From Clostridiales bacterium DTU072 (lineage in GTDB: Bacteria; Bacillota; Clostridia; Christensenellales; DTU072), in assembly GCA_001512685.1 (NCBI GenBank), contig LFSG01000004.1, positions 1-46,495 on the forward strand: a stretch of DNA of 46,495 nucleotides, in the 5' to 3' direction. This document shows positions 1 to 8,137 of the stretch, in pieces (the stretch's first letter is position 1; each line of letters opens with the position of its first letter). A program made the position numbers and the translations under genes. The notes beneath the pieces are model-generated. The model saw only the letters and a list, made by a program, of their open reading frames with translations. It searched no databases and was not told the DNA's origin.

Positions 1-1482
1 GGCGTTGGAGTAATAATACCTTAATATGCTGAAATCGTTTTCGGTAAACTCCACGCAGCATTGCCTGTCATAGGGATACCATTGAGTGTCGGGATTGCGG
101 GCCACCGTTTGGAAGTAAGGCTCGTCAAATATAATTACCGTGGTTTGGGTAAAAGCGTTTTGTCCCACATATCGGGGGGGCTCTCCGTTTATTTTAATTA
201 CTAAATCTTTAAAAGAGGCGGCGCCAAAGGCGTTGTCGGCTATTAAGGTGATATTTCCGTCAAGGATAAAAGAAGTATAGTTTATGCCGCCCACAAGCAG
301 AGTGTCGATAACGGCAAGCTGAGTTTGGGCCACGCTGTCGGCGTATATCTTGGTGTTTTCGAACACTTTTTTGTGGCATAAAGTTATGTTGTGGGTGTTT
401 ATTACTTGATATAAATCCCTGCAATCGGCGAAAGCGCCTTCCCATAGCTTGGTGACATTCTCAAGGTCCACGCTTTGTATGGCGGTTTTTGAGAACACAT
501 ATTGCTCAAGCGTGGCAAGCCCCGCGGGCAAGTCCTGCCGCAAATCAAGTTTTTTGCAATTATAAAAAGCAAAGCCTTCTATTCTTGTTATAAGCGGTGG
601 CAAATAGATGTCGGTAAGTTCGGGGCAGTTGTTGAAAGCCGAAGAGCGGATGGTTGTCAATTTTGAGTTTTCGCTTATGTATACCTTCTTCAGTTTTTCG
701 CAGTCTCTAAAAGCTTCTTCGCCTATAAATTCATAGCTGTCGGGGATATGCACATTCTCTATGGTTTTTTTGCCCTTAAAAGCTTGATTGGCGATTCCTA
801 TCACTTTAGTTCCGTCGTTTGCCTTGTCGGGCAGTTTCAGTTCGGTATAGGGCACATTTTTGAAAAACAGAGACTTAATGACAGAGGTTTGGTCGTCCAG
901 CTTTTCGTACTGATAAAACGCGTCCAACATAACCCATTTGCCGAATACCGTGGTATCTTCGTTCAAGGGTTTGGTAAAATCGTACTTAATCGTCATTTCC
1001 TTGTCGGCGTACCATCCGTCAAGGGAATATCCTCCTCTCTGCAAATCGAAAGGCCTGCCCGGAGCCAACCCTTTGCGCACCTGCATGGGCGGCAGCAGAG
1101 CATAGTCTTCTATTACGAAACTCAGCCTTGCGTATTCGGGAATGGGGGAGGGCAAAGCGCCCCCTTGGCCTTGGTCGTCCTCCACGATTATCAGCGTGGC
1201 GGCGACCGAGCTGTTTCCGCAAAGCGCGGTAATTGTTACAATCCCTTCTTTTATGGCCATAATCTCTTTGCCGTTTATTTTGGCGATGGTGGGATTGGAA
1301 GAAATCAAGGTATAGTTCCTTTTGGGAAAAATATTGACATTTGGCGTGAATACGGTTTGAGGCGACACGACATAGCCTTCCTTGTCAAAGGAAAGCTTGT
1401 AGGGTCTGTCGCAGGAAATCAAGGCCGTCGCCATAATTACGGCAAGCAACAGTATGGCCGCCGCAAAACAATACTTTTTCAC
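1..1482 (-). CDS. BspA-like leucine-rich-repeat lipoprotein, 3' end cut off by the window
   Basis: The reading frame is open from a GTG at 1482 to position 1, giving 494 codons without a stop. The N-terminus is a lipoprotein signal (Lys-Lys, a hydrophobic stretch, then a lipobox ending LISC near residue 24). Next come a bacterial Ig-like group 2 type segment (about residues 35-100, with SSNPTIAKING), an InlB/Listeria-Bacteroides type repeat (about 130-175, YSLDGWYADKE), and BspA-type LRR_5 repeats. Around residue 465 there is a W-containing cap like those in the giant paralogue at 35607-44069. By family it should be a surface-anchored adhesin-like protein; no substrate can be read from sequence. 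GTG is the only start that keeps the whole signal peptide, yet no ribosome-binding site precedes it; a TGCTATAAT box lies 7 nt upstream. It lies 51 nt downstream of the asparaginase gene on the same strand, so read-through is possible. Confidence 0.85.
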   Translation of the reverse strand, partial: MKKYCFAAAILLLAVIMATALISCDRPYKLSFDKEGYVVSPQTVFTPNVNIFPKRNYTLISSNPTIAKINGKEIMAIKEGIVTITALCGNSSVAATLIIVEDDQGQGGALPSPIPEYARLSFVIEDYALLPPMQVRKGLAPGRPFDLQRGGYSLDGWYADKEMTIKYDFTKPLNEDTTVFGKWVMLDAFYQYEKLDDQTSVIKSLFFKNVPYTELKLPDKANDGTKVIGIANQAFKGKKTIENVHIPDSYEFIGEEAFRDCEKLKKVYISENSKLTTIRSSAFNNCPELTDIYLPPLITRIEGFAFYNCKKLDLRQDLPAGLATLEQYVFSKTAIQSVDLENVTKLWEGAFADCRDLYQVINTHNITLCHKKVFENTKIYADSVAQTQLAVIDTLLVGGINYTSFILDGNITLIADNAFGAASFKDLVIKINGEPPRYVGQNAFTQTTVIIFDEPYFQTVARNPDTQWYPYDRQCCVEFTENDFSILRYYYSNA

Positions 1483-1489
1483 ATAATGT

Positions 1490-1498
1490 ATTATAGCA
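1490..1498 (-). promoter_or_regulatory. Extended -10 box directly upstream of the LRR lipoprotein gene
   Basis: On the minus strand the sequence reads TGCTATAAT, then 7 nt, then the GTG start. This is a perfect extended -10 (TGn plus TATAAT). No clear -35 box is visible. With the usual 6-8 nt from -10 to +1, transcription would begin at or next to the start codon. Confidence 0.5.
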
Positions 1499-1533
1499 TA
1501 TAATATATAAAGTTTAGGAATAAAATTAAGTAA

Positions 1534-2448
1534 TTATTGCTTCAAATCCTTGAAAAGCAAGCGCACATAGGCCATGGCTACGGTGTCTTGAGTCAGAGGA
1601 ACGGCTTTTGGGAGCTTCATTCTTGAGGGGTAAAAGAATTCTCTGTTCTCGTAAGGAGCTATATAAACCTTGATGCCCATATCGTTGCAACGGTCAATGA
1701 AATAGCCTAAATTATATTTATTTTCTTTTTCATTTACGCAACAAGTGGTGGAATGGTACAGTTCCGCCAAATAACAATCGGGTTGGTTTTTGCAATTGAG
1801 GTAAAAGCCGTAATCGGCGCCGGGAAGGGCGGGTATGAATACCACTCTGTTTACGGGAAACTTAATCTTAGGCGGGTTGTTTTCAAGAAAATCGCCGCCA
1901 AAGCGTATAAACTCTCCATCCTTGATTACGGCGTAAGGCTCTTTTTCGGCGGACAGCAGTCTGTGGCTGTAGGGCGCAAACCCCAACAGCTTATTGGCAA
2001 GGTAAAGCGTAGCGGGGGCGCCCTCGTTGCGGTAGCTTACGAATACCCCTTTGACTCCCTTTTCTATGGCTTTCAGCGCCATGTGGAAATTATCCTTGGC
2101 GTTGGATTGGGGATGATGCATAGGCTGAGAGGAAGAAACAAGTATTATGGGAACATTGCGCTTGGCGTACGCTAAAGACAAAAAAGCGGCGGTGTAAACC
2201 AGCGTGTCCGTGCCGTGCGTTATTATTATCCCGTCGGTGTCCTCAATGGAATTGATTTCGCGGTAAAGCGCTTGCCAATGGTCGGGTATAAGGTTTTCGC
2301 TGTGTATGGTAAAAGGATTATGGATTTTGAAATTATGGCGGCTGCCTTTGAGCAGCTCTTGAAAAATCAATGAATTGTCCAGCGCCGCTTGGTTTTTTTT
2401 GACTACGGTGCCTATCGTGCCTCCCGTAAGTATTATGTCTATGTTCAT
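1534..2448 (-). CDS. L-asparaginase (type I-like asparaginase/glutaminase family)
   Basis: This 304-aa protein should hydrolyse L-asparagine to aspartate and ammonia. The two family signatures are intact: LTGGTIGTV at residues 7-15, carrying the nucleophilic Thr, and ITHGTDTL at about 75-82, carrying the Thr-Asp pair. A Lys that could complete the catalytic triad lies in the segment LYLANKLL. The SSSQPMHHPQSNAKDN region replaces the more common GSxxP...SD motif, so substrate preference is uncertain. There is no signal peptide, so it is cytoplasmic. The start at 2448 is supported by AAGGAAGGG 5-6 nt upstream. The truncated LRR gene follows 51 nt downstream on the same strand. The family is clear; the exact specificity (Asn, Gln or another amide) is less so. 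Confidence 0.88.
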   Translation of the reverse strand: MNIDIILTGGTIGTVVKKNQAALDNSLIFQELLKGSRHNFKIHNPFTIHSENLIPDHWQALYREINSIEDTDGIIITHGTDTLVYTAAFLSLAYAKRNVPIILVSSSQPMHHPQSNAKDNFHMALKAIEKGVKGVFVSYRNEGAPATLYLANKLLGFAPYSHRLLSAEKEPYAVIKDGEFIRFGGDFLENNPPKIKFPVNRVVFIPALPGADYGFYLNCKNQPDCYLAELYHSTTCCVNEKENKYNLGYFIDRCNDMGIKVYIAPYENREFFYPSRMKLPKAVPLTQDTVAMAYVRLLFKDLKQ

Positions 2449-2577
2449 AAACCCTTCCTTTTTATGTCTTTGTAAGTTATATCTATTATAACATAATGTA
2501 AATTTTTGACTATATGCTTGCCGAATAAAAAATTATAATTAAAAATCCTTAGGGACAAAATATAAAGGGAGGAGTCT

Positions 2578-2718
2578 ATGGCAAAAAAAGATACCAAGTT
2601 CAAAGATGTCAAAATGCGGCCGCTGGACAAAAGAAATATGCTTATGAGCTTGAAAGATGAGGCCGAAACCATGAAAGCTTTGCATAACAAAAAAGAAATG
2701 GACAAGGACGGAAATTAA
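2578..2718 (+). CDS. Small highly charged protein, 46 aa, unknown function
   Basis: A perfect GGGAGGAG ribosome-binding site at about 2568-2575 precedes the ATG at 2578, and the frame runs 46 codons to TAA at 2716-2718. The product is almost entirely charged or polar (many Lys, Asp and Glu, six Met), with no Cys, no Trp and no hydrophobic segment. It is likely a small soluble or disordered protein. I do not recognise a family. The next gene's promoter starts at the stop codon, so this gene appears to be its own unit. The strong Shine-Dalgarno site is the main reason to call it real. Confidence 0.6.
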   Translation: MAKKDTKFKDVKMRPLDKRNMLMSLKDEAETMKALHNKKEMDKDGN

Positions 2719-2747
2719 TTGTAAAATTTTTTGCGATTATGTATAAT
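2719..2747 (+). promoter_or_regulatory. Promoter of the SDR reductase gene
   Basis: TTGTAA at 2719-2724 and TATAAT at 2742-2747 are separated by exactly 17 nt. The predicted start of transcription near 2754 lies just before the ribosome-binding site. This rules out the ATG at 2739, which lies across the -10 region, as the start codon. Confidence 0.7.
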
Positions 2748-2768
2748 AAAGCAAAAAAGGAACGATTT

Positions 2769-3485
2769 ATGCAAAAAGTTGTGCTGGTGTCGGGTATAAC
2801 GGGGGGAATAGGACAGGCCATTTTGAATGAGCTGGCATACCAAGGCGATTATTTGGTGGCGGGGCTGTATTGCAAAAATAAAGAACAGGCGCAGGCGCTT
2901 AGCGAAAAATACAACGCCGATATTTTGCAGGCCGACATAACCAAATATGAAGATATCGTTAAGTGCGCGGACAAAATAATCGCCAAATACCATAAAATCG
3001 ATATCCTTGTAAACAACGCCGGGATAAGCGAAATCAAACCTTTTACCGATTACAGTTGCGGGGAAATATCGGCTATTATCGATATTAATTTGAAAGGAAC
3101 TATGTTTTTGACAAAAGCCGTTCTGCCTTATATGATAAGTCAAAAAAGCGGGAAGATAATTAATATAGGTTCAATTTGGGGCGTTTACGGCGGCTCCTGC
3201 GAAGCGCCTTATTCGGCAAGCAAAGCGGGCATTATCGGCTTTACCAAAGCTTTAAGCAGAGAAGTCGGGCCCAGCAACATCACCGTAAACTGCATAGCGC
3301 CCGGCTTTATAGATACCAAAATGAACGGCTGTATTGCCGAAGAAGATAAGAAAGCCTTTTTGGAAAATGTTTCTTTAATGAAATCGGGAACGCCTCAGGA
3401 TGTGGCGCACTTGGTTAAGTTTTTGTGCTCCTCCCAAGCCGACTACATAACCGGTCAGGTGATAGGAATAGACGGAGGATATTAA
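2769..3485 (+). CDS. Short-chain dehydrogenase/reductase, FabG-like
   Basis: This 238-aa classical SDR should be a cytoplasmic NAD(P)(H)-dependent oxidoreductase. Visible motifs are the Rossmann glycine motif SGITGGIGQAI (about residues 8-18), NNAG (about 80-83), the catalytic Ser in INIGSIWG, YSASKAG with the YxxxK pair, and the C-terminal TGQVIGIDGGY typical of 3-oxoacyl-ACP reductases. The start is set at 2769 because AAAAAAGGAA lies 7 nt upstream and the promoter -10 box covers the alternative ATG. No other fatty-acid genes are nearby, so a role in fatty-acid synthesis is not supported by context; it may reduce another carbonyl. Its TAA overlaps the stop codon of the convergent fhs gene. 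Confidence 0.88.
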   Translation: MQKVVLVSGITGGIGQAILNELAYQGDYLVAGLYCKNKEQAQALSEKYNADILQADITKYEDIVKCADKIIAKYHKIDILVNNAGISEIKPFTDYSCGEISAIIDINLKGTMFLTKAVLPYMISQKSGKIINIGSIWGVYGGSCEAPYSASKAGIIGFTKALSREVGPSNITVNCIAPGFIDTKMNGCIAEEDKKAFLENVSLMKSGTPQDVAHLVKFLCSSQADYITGQVIGIDGGY

Positions 3486-5143
3486 GACAGCCCGAATATT
3501 TCGCCTTTTGAGTTTATGCTCATTTTCGTGGCGTTGGGAGCGTAGGGAAGTCCCGGCATAAGCAGTATGTCGCCGCTTTGGACAAGTATAAATCCCGCTC
3601 CCGCTCTTATAAACACATCTTTTACCAAAAACTCAAAGTTCTTGGGAGCGCCCAAAGCCTTGCTGTCGCAAGACAATGAGTATTGCGTTTTTGCTATGCA
3701 TACGGGGAAACGGCGGTATTTGGGGTTTTCGCTGATTTTGGCTATTTGTTGCTCGGCTTCTTCGGAATAAACCACGCTGCCCGCTCCGTATATGTTCTTG
3801 GCTATCTTTTCGATTTTTTTCTTCAAGCCGTCGTCCAAGTCATAGGCGTATTCCGCGTAGCTTTTTTCGCTTTGGTCGCAAATTGAGATTACTTCTTGAG
3901 CAAGCTTTTCCGCTCCCTTGCCGCCCTCGGCAAAGCAAGTGGTCTCAACGGCTTTTACGCCGTAAGATGTGCAAAGCCTTTTGAGCAAGGAAAGTTCTTT
4001 TTCGTTGTCGTAGGGGAAACGGTTGATGGCAACCACGGTATTTACCTTAAACTTTTGCGTAAGATTGAGAATATGCGTTTTGACATTTTCGAATCCTTTC
4101 TTTATCGCCTCGGCATTCTCGTCCATTAATTGCGCGTCGGGAATGCCTGCGTTGTATTTTATTGAGCGCATGGTGGTTACCAATACCGCGCAGGAAGGAG
4201 CTATATTTCCCAGACGGCATTTTATGTCTATAAACTTTTCGCCGCCCAGCTCGGCTCCGAAGCCCGCTTCGGTTACCGTGTAATCGCTTGTGGCCATGGC
4301 CGTCAAGGTGGCAAGCAGGCTGTTGCAGCCGTGCGCTATGTTGGCGAACGGGCCGCCGTGTATAAGCGCGGGGGCGCCTTCCAGAGTTTGAGCTAAGTTG
4401 GGCTTTAAGGCTTCTTTCAGCAAAATGCACATGGCCTCTTCGGCTTTCAGATCTCTGGCGGTTATTTCCTCTCCGCTGAGGTCGTAGCCTATCACGATGT
4501 CGCCCAATCTTCTTTTCAGATCGTCTATGGAAGTGGCCAAGCACAGGATGGCCATAATTTCCGAAGCCGCCGTAATGACGAAGCCGTCGCTTCTGGGCGT
4601 GCCGTTGATATCTCCGCCCAGCGCCACTCTGACTTCGCGCAGCGCCCTGTCGTTAAGGTCTAAACATCTTTTCCAAACGACATTGGCTATGCCTAATCCG
4701 TTGCCTTGCTTGATATGGTTGTCGATAAGCGCCGAAAGCAGGTTGTTGGCCGCGGTTACGGCGTGAAAATCGCCGGTAAAATGCAGGTTTATGTCTTCCA
4801 TGGGAACTACTTGCGAGTATCCGCCTCCGCAAGCGCCTCCTTTTATGCCGAACACGGGGCCCAAAGAAGGCTCTCTTAACGCCAGACAGCTTTTTTTGCC
4901 CAAACGGGATATGGCGTCTGCCAGTCCGATGCTTACGGTGGTCTTGCCCTCTCCGTATTTGGTGGGATTCATGGCGGTAACCAGAATCAGTTTGGCTTTG
5001 GGGTTGTCTTTGTTGATATTGTTTATTTTTGCCTTATATTTGCCGTAACACTCGTAGTCGTCTTCGGTTAAACCAAGCTTGGCGGCGATTTCTTGAATAG
5101 GTTTGAGACGCGCCGCGCGCGCGATTTCCATATCGGACAGCAT
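3482..5143 (-). CDS. fhs: Formate-tetrahydrofolate ligase
   Basis: The 553-aa product matches formyltetrahydrofolate synthetase, which joins formate to tetrahydrofolate using ATP and feeds 10-formyl-THF to purine synthesis or the Wood-Ljungdahl methyl branch. The ATP-binding segment carries YGEGKTT near residue 65, followed by the family blocks REPSLGPVFGIKGGACGGG and INLHFTGDFHAV, and the C-terminal QSGDILLMPGLP. Length is normal for the family. The ATG is at 5143, with AAAGGAGAAA upstream inside the feoB 3' end. Only 3 nt separate it from feoB, so it should be co-transcribed with feoAB. No other one-carbon genes are visible here. Confidence 0.96.
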   Translation of the reverse strand: MLSDMEIARAARLKPIQEIAAKLGLTEDDYECYGKYKAKINNINKDNPKAKLILVTAMNPTKYGEGKTTVSIGLADAISRLGKKSCLALREPSLGPVFGIKGGACGGGYSQVVPMEDINLHFTGDFHAVTAANNLLSALIDNHIKQGNGLGIANVVWKRCLDLNDRALREVRVALGGDINGTPRSDGFVITAASEIMAILCLATSIDDLKRRLGDIVIGYDLSGEEITARDLKAEEAMCILLKEALKPNLAQTLEGAPALIHGGPFANIAHGCNSLLATLTAMATSDYTVTEAGFGAELGGEKFIDIKCRLGNIAPSCAVLVTTMRSIKYNAGIPDAQLMDENAEAIKKGFENVKTHILNLTQKFKVNTVVAINRFPYDNEKELSLLKRLCTSYGVKAVETTCFAEGGKGAEKLAQEVISICDQSEKSYAEYAYDLDDGLKKKIEKIAKNIYGAGSVVYSEEAEQQIAKISENPKYRRFPVCIAKTQYSLSCDSKALGAPKNFEFLVKDVFIRAGAGFILVQSGDILLMPGLPYAPNATKMSINSKGEIFGLS

Positions 5144-5146
5144 TTA

Positions 5147-7237
5147 TTATTTTTCTCCTTTTGGGCGGCCTTGGTTTTTTATTATCGCGTAAACGATAAT
5201 ACCGACAGCCGCTGATATCATTGGTATAAGTATAATCCATTTGTTGAATAAAAACAAACTTCCGAGGGTATAAAGAATAAAAGAAACCAAATACGCCGTC
5301 AGCATTTGAAAAGCTATGGTTATAAGCAGCCATTTTACCGAGCCCATTTCTTTTCGGGTAACGCTCAAAGCGGCTATGCAGGGCGAGGACAAAAGCACGA
5401 AGGCCATGAACGCATAGGCCGAAGGTCCGTTGAATATTGTTCCCAGCGCCGCGTTTAAGTTTCCTTGCGACGCAAGCAGTATGGACAGCGAGGAAACCAC
5501 CGTTTCTTTGGCGGCTATTCCCGAAATAAGCGCCACCGCCGCTCTCCAATCCCCAAAGCCCAAGGGTATGAATATGGGTTCAAGCAGCTTGCCTATGGTG
5601 GCTATTAAGCTGTATTCCGCCTCCACCATTTGGAAGCGCCAATTGAAATTCTGCAGCGCCCACAATATGATTGAGGCAAGGAAGATAATAGTGCCCGCCT
5701 TGATTAAAAACGCTTTGCTCTTTTCCCACAAATCAAGCAGTATGTTTTTTGCCGTGGGCAATCTGTATTGAGGCAATTCAAGCATAAAGGTGTCCGAATG
5801 GGTTTTGAAGATTTTTAGTTTTTTCAGTATCAGTCCGCCTATGATGACCATTATAATCCCCAAAAGATACATCGAGGGCGCCACAAACGGATTGTCTGGG
5901 AAGAAAGCTCCCACCATCAGCGCGAATACCGGCAATTTCGCCGAACAAGGAATAAAAGGCGTAAGCATTATGGTCAGCCGCCGTTCGTCGTTGTTTTCCA
6001 CCGTCCTTGCGCTCATTATGGCGGGCACGCTGCAGCCGCAACCCACAATCATGGGTATGAAAGACTTGCCCGACAGCCCTATCCTTCTTAATAAGCGGTC
6101 CATAATATACGCTACTCTGGCCATGTATCCGCAGCCTTCGAGAAAAGATATAAAGAAAAACAGCAGTATTATTTGCGGCAAAAAGGTAAGCACCGCGCCC
6201 ACGCCCGTAATTATGCCGTCCACCGTCAAGCCCGTCAGCCAATCCGCCACATTGTTTTTGATTAATGCCGCCCGCGCGGCTTCCACCAGCCTTTCAAGCA
6301 ACGTTTCCATGCCCTTTTGCGCCAGTCCGCCCAGCGTTTGAATGGAAATAAAATACATAAGCCATATCACGACGGCGAAAATGGGAAAGGCAAGATATTT
6401 ATTGGTTACTATTTTGTCGATTTTTTCGCTCAGCGTCTTTGTGGCGGTATTCTTCTTTATAAGCAAAGAGGGGAGGTTGCTTTCCAGAAATTTATATCTT
6501 TGATTTACTATAATTTCGTTGCTGTTTTCGTTGTATTCTTTTTCAAGAGAAGCGATTAAATTATTTATCGCCCCCGTTTTGGCTTGCGGAATGGTTTCCC
6601 AATATATAAAATCGCGTTCAAAAACCTTGATTGCCTTAAACCTGTCCGCATTGAGCATGGACATTATCTTTTGCACGGCGTCTTCAACCTTATTGTCAAA
6701 GGATATGCGCTTATTGTCCTTTTGGCTTTGGGCTTGGGCTTCTTTTACGGCGGTGTCCAAAAGCAAGTCTATGTTTTTGTTCTTCAGCGCCGATATCTGA
6801 ACGGCTTTACAGCCCGTCAGCGCCTCGACGCGCTTTTTGTCTATCTTTATGCCTTTGGCTTCGGTTTCGTCGCTCATATTCAAGGCGATAACCGTTTTTA
6901 TGCCCGTTTCCATTAATTGGGTGGTAAGATAAAGGCTGCGTTCAAGGTTTGTGGAGTCTATGATGTTTATGATGACATCGCACTTGTTTTGCATTAAAAA
7001 ATCGCGGGCTATTTTCTCTTCCAACGAATAAGGAGTAAGAGAATAAATGCCCGGCAAGTCCACTATGGTTACGTTCTTGTTTTTGTGATATATCCCTTCT
7101 TTTTTTTCAATGGTTACGCCCGGCCAATTGCCCACTGTTTGACGCATCTTGGTCAAAGCGTTGAATAATGTGGTTTTGCCCGAATTGGGGTTGCCCGCAA
7201 GCGCTACCGTTATTTTGTCGGCTTTTTCGTTTTTCAT
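5147..7237 (-). CDS. feoB: Ferrous iron transport protein B
   Basis: The 696-aa membrane protein has an N-terminal GTPase domain: G1 GNPNSGKTTLFNAL near residues 15-28, G2/G3 segments with TVGNWPGVTIE and DLPGIYSL, and G4 NMSD. A long hydrophobic C-terminal region has the two Gate segments (GCGCSVPAIMSAR and the FIPCSAKLPVFAL block). It imports Fe2+ across the cytoplasmic membrane, driven or gated by GTP hydrolysis. Its start lies 5 nt after the feoA stop, with a GGAAGG-type ribosome-binding site within the feoA end. fhs follows after 3 nt, making feoA-feoB-fhs an apparent operon under the palindromic site at 7482-7499. Confidence 0.96.
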   Translation of the reverse strand: MKNEKADKITVALAGNPNSGKTTLFNALTKMRQTVGNWPGVTIEKKEGIYHKNKNVTIVDLPGIYSLTPYSLEEKIARDFLMQNKCDVIINIIDSTNLERSLYLTTQLMETGIKTVIALNMSDETEAKGIKIDKKRVEALTGCKAVQISALKNKNIDLLLDTAVKEAQAQSQKDNKRISFDNKVEDAVQKIMSMLNADRFKAIKVFERDFIYWETIPQAKTGAINNLIASLEKEYNENSNEIIVNQRYKFLESNLPSLLIKKNTATKTLSEKIDKIVTNKYLAFPIFAVVIWLMYFISIQTLGGLAQKGMETLLERLVEAARAALIKNNVADWLTGLTVDGIITGVGAVLTFLPQIILLFFFISFLEGCGYMARVAYIMDRLLRRIGLSGKSFIPMIVGCGCSVPAIMSARTVENNDERRLTIMLTPFIPCSAKLPVFALMVGAFFPDNPFVAPSMYLLGIIMVIIGGLILKKLKIFKTHSDTFMLELPQYRLPTAKNILLDLWEKSKAFLIKAGTIIFLASIILWALQNFNWRFQMVEAEYSLIATIGKLLEPIFIPLGFGDWRAAVALISGIAAKETVVSSLSILLASQGNLNAALGTIFNGPSAYAFMAFVLLSSPCIAALSVTRKEMGSVKWLLITIAFQMLTAYLVSFILYTLGSLFLFNKWIILIPMISAAVGIIVYAIIKNQGRPKGEK

Positions 7238-7242
7238 TATCT

Positions 7243-7467
7243 CTAACCTTCCACCAATATCTTGGCGGCGTCGGATTTTCTAAGCGCCAAATCAAAGCCT
7301 CTTAAGCCTATCAGTATGGGATCGCCCAAAGGAGCTTTGCCTTTCAATACCACGCTAGCGCCCTTTGTCAGGCCCAAATCCAACAATCTTCTTTTCGTGG
7401 CGTCTTTTACGCCCACATCTTTTATTACGGCGGCTTTGTTATATTCTAAATCCAATAAGGTCTTCAT
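7243..7467 (-). CDS. feoA: Ferrous iron transport protein A
   Basis: This 74-aa SH3-like protein is the usual small cytoplasmic partner of FeoB. The fold signature is the DVGVKDATKRRLLDLGLTKG block followed by GDPILIGLRGFDLALRK. I chose the ATG at 7467 because GGAGG at 7472-7476 sits 4 nt upstream. The longer frame from 7482 would begin within the operator and lacks a ribosome-binding site. It is the first gene of feoA-feoB-fhs. Expression is likely controlled by the palindrome at the transcription start. Confidence 0.93.
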   Translation of the reverse strand: MKTLLDLEYNKAAVIKDVGVKDATKRRLLDLGLTKGASVVLKGKAPLGDPILIGLRGFDLALRKSDAAKILVEG

Positions 7468-7481
7468 TGTAGCCTCCATCA

Positions 7482-7499
7482 AGTTAGCATATGCTAACT
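7482..7499. promoter_or_regulatory. 18-bp perfect palindrome, candidate iron-regulator operator of feoAB-fhs
   Basis: The sequence AGTTAGCATATGCTAACT is a perfect inverted repeat. Its upstream edge coincides with the predicted transcription start of the feoA promoter. The TTAG...CTAA half sites resemble operators of the DtxR/IdeR/MntR metalloregulator family. The match to a specific regulator is inference; Fur boxes look different. Confidence 0.65.
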
Positions 7500-7505
7500 A
7501 TATCT

Positions 7506-7534
7506 AATATATACCAGCCGTTGCTTTTAGTCAA
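7506..7534 (-). promoter_or_regulatory. feoA promoter
   Basis: On the minus strand TTGACT (7534-7529) and TATATT (7511-7506) are separated by 17 nt. The predicted +1 is near 7499, so a repressor bound at 7482-7499 would block initiation. Confidence 0.75.
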
Positions 7535-7655
7535 ACGATTTTGATAAGTTTTTAGGGCGGCTTCAAAAATATTTTTTTGTGGCGCTCTTATGTTGCCTTA
7601 AATAATATTAATGATGTCAAAAAGTGGATTATACTTAATCAAGATGAATATTTTT

Positions 7656-7663
7656 GGTATAAT
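7656..7663 (+). promoter_or_regulatory. Extended -10 promoter element of the yjbQ-like gene
   Basis: TTGGTATAAT ends at 7663, giving a TGn-TATAAT extended -10. The -35 region is poor (TTAATC at 17 nt). Predicted +1 is near 7670, shortly before the GGAGGC ribosome-binding site at 7678-7683. Confidence 0.5.
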
Positions 7664-7690
7664 AAATAAAAAATGTCGGAGGCTAATTGA

Positions 7691-8107
7691 ATGAAAAGTT
7701 ACAGAAAGGTTTTGACCATTCGCACCAATACCAGAAGGGCTTTTATTAACATAACTTCGCAGGTTGAGGCGGCGCTCAGGGAAAGCGGCATTAAAGAAGG
7801 GCTTTTGCTTTGCAACGCCATGCACATAACCGCAAGCGTGTTCATTAACGATAACGAAAGCGGTTTGCACAGGGATTTTGAGCGTTTTCTTGAAAAACTC
7901 GCTCCCGAAAAGCCTTATGAGCAATATGACCATAACGGCTTTGAGGACAACGCCGACGCCCATTTGAAAAGAACGATAATGGGCAGGGAAGTCGTTTGCG
8001 CGGTAACTGACGGCGCTTTGGATTTTGGGCCGTGGGAACAAATTTTTTACGGGGAATTTGATGGCAAGCGCGATAAAAGGATATTGATTAAAATAATAGG
8101 GGAATAG
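7691..8107 (+). CDS. YjbQ family protein (UPF0047), possible secondary thiamine-phosphate synthase
   Basis: The 138-aa protein matches the YjbQ/UPF0047 family across its length: [17 protein letters not shown], a His in [28 protein letters not shown], the [12 protein letters not shown] segment with a conserved His, and the C-terminal [21 protein letters not shown]. Some family members show weak thiamine-phosphate synthase activity, but the physiological role is not settled. It is small, soluble and cytoplasmic. The ATG at 7691 is preceded by GGAGGC 7 nt upstream. It has its own extended -10 element and ends 74 nt before dpaA. Confidence 0.9.
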   Translation: MKSYRKVLTIRTNTRRAFINITSQVEAALRESGIKEGLLLCNAMHITASVFINDNESGLHRDFERFLEKLAPEKPYEQYDHNGFEDNADAHLKRTIMGREVVCAVTDGALDFGPWEQIFYGEFDGKRDKRILIKIIGE

Positions 8108-8137
8108 CCTTTATACCTTTTCAATAAAAGATAATCT

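Noticed and set aside
748..1503. 251-codon plus-strand frame at the left end
   Set aside because: It is antisense to the LRR lipoprotein gene (1-1482, minus), which has a signal peptide, known domains and a consistent frame. The plus-strand frame has no ribosome-binding site or recognisable domain.
2506..2539. TTGACT with TATAAT as promoter of the 46-aa gene
   Set aside because: The spacing is 22 nt, outside the functional range, and no better -35 was found.
2739..2768. Upstream ATG adding ten residues to the SDR protein
   Set aside because: It overlaps the -10 box of a well-spaced promoter, while the ATG at 2769 has a proper ribosome-binding site.
7468..7482. Upstream ATG of feoA at 7482
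   Set aside because: It begins inside the operator palindrome, and GGAGG is positioned for the ATG at 7467.
7598..8041. 147-codon minus-strand frame
   Set aside because: It lies antisense to the yjbQ-like gene, which has a clear family match and ribosome-binding site.
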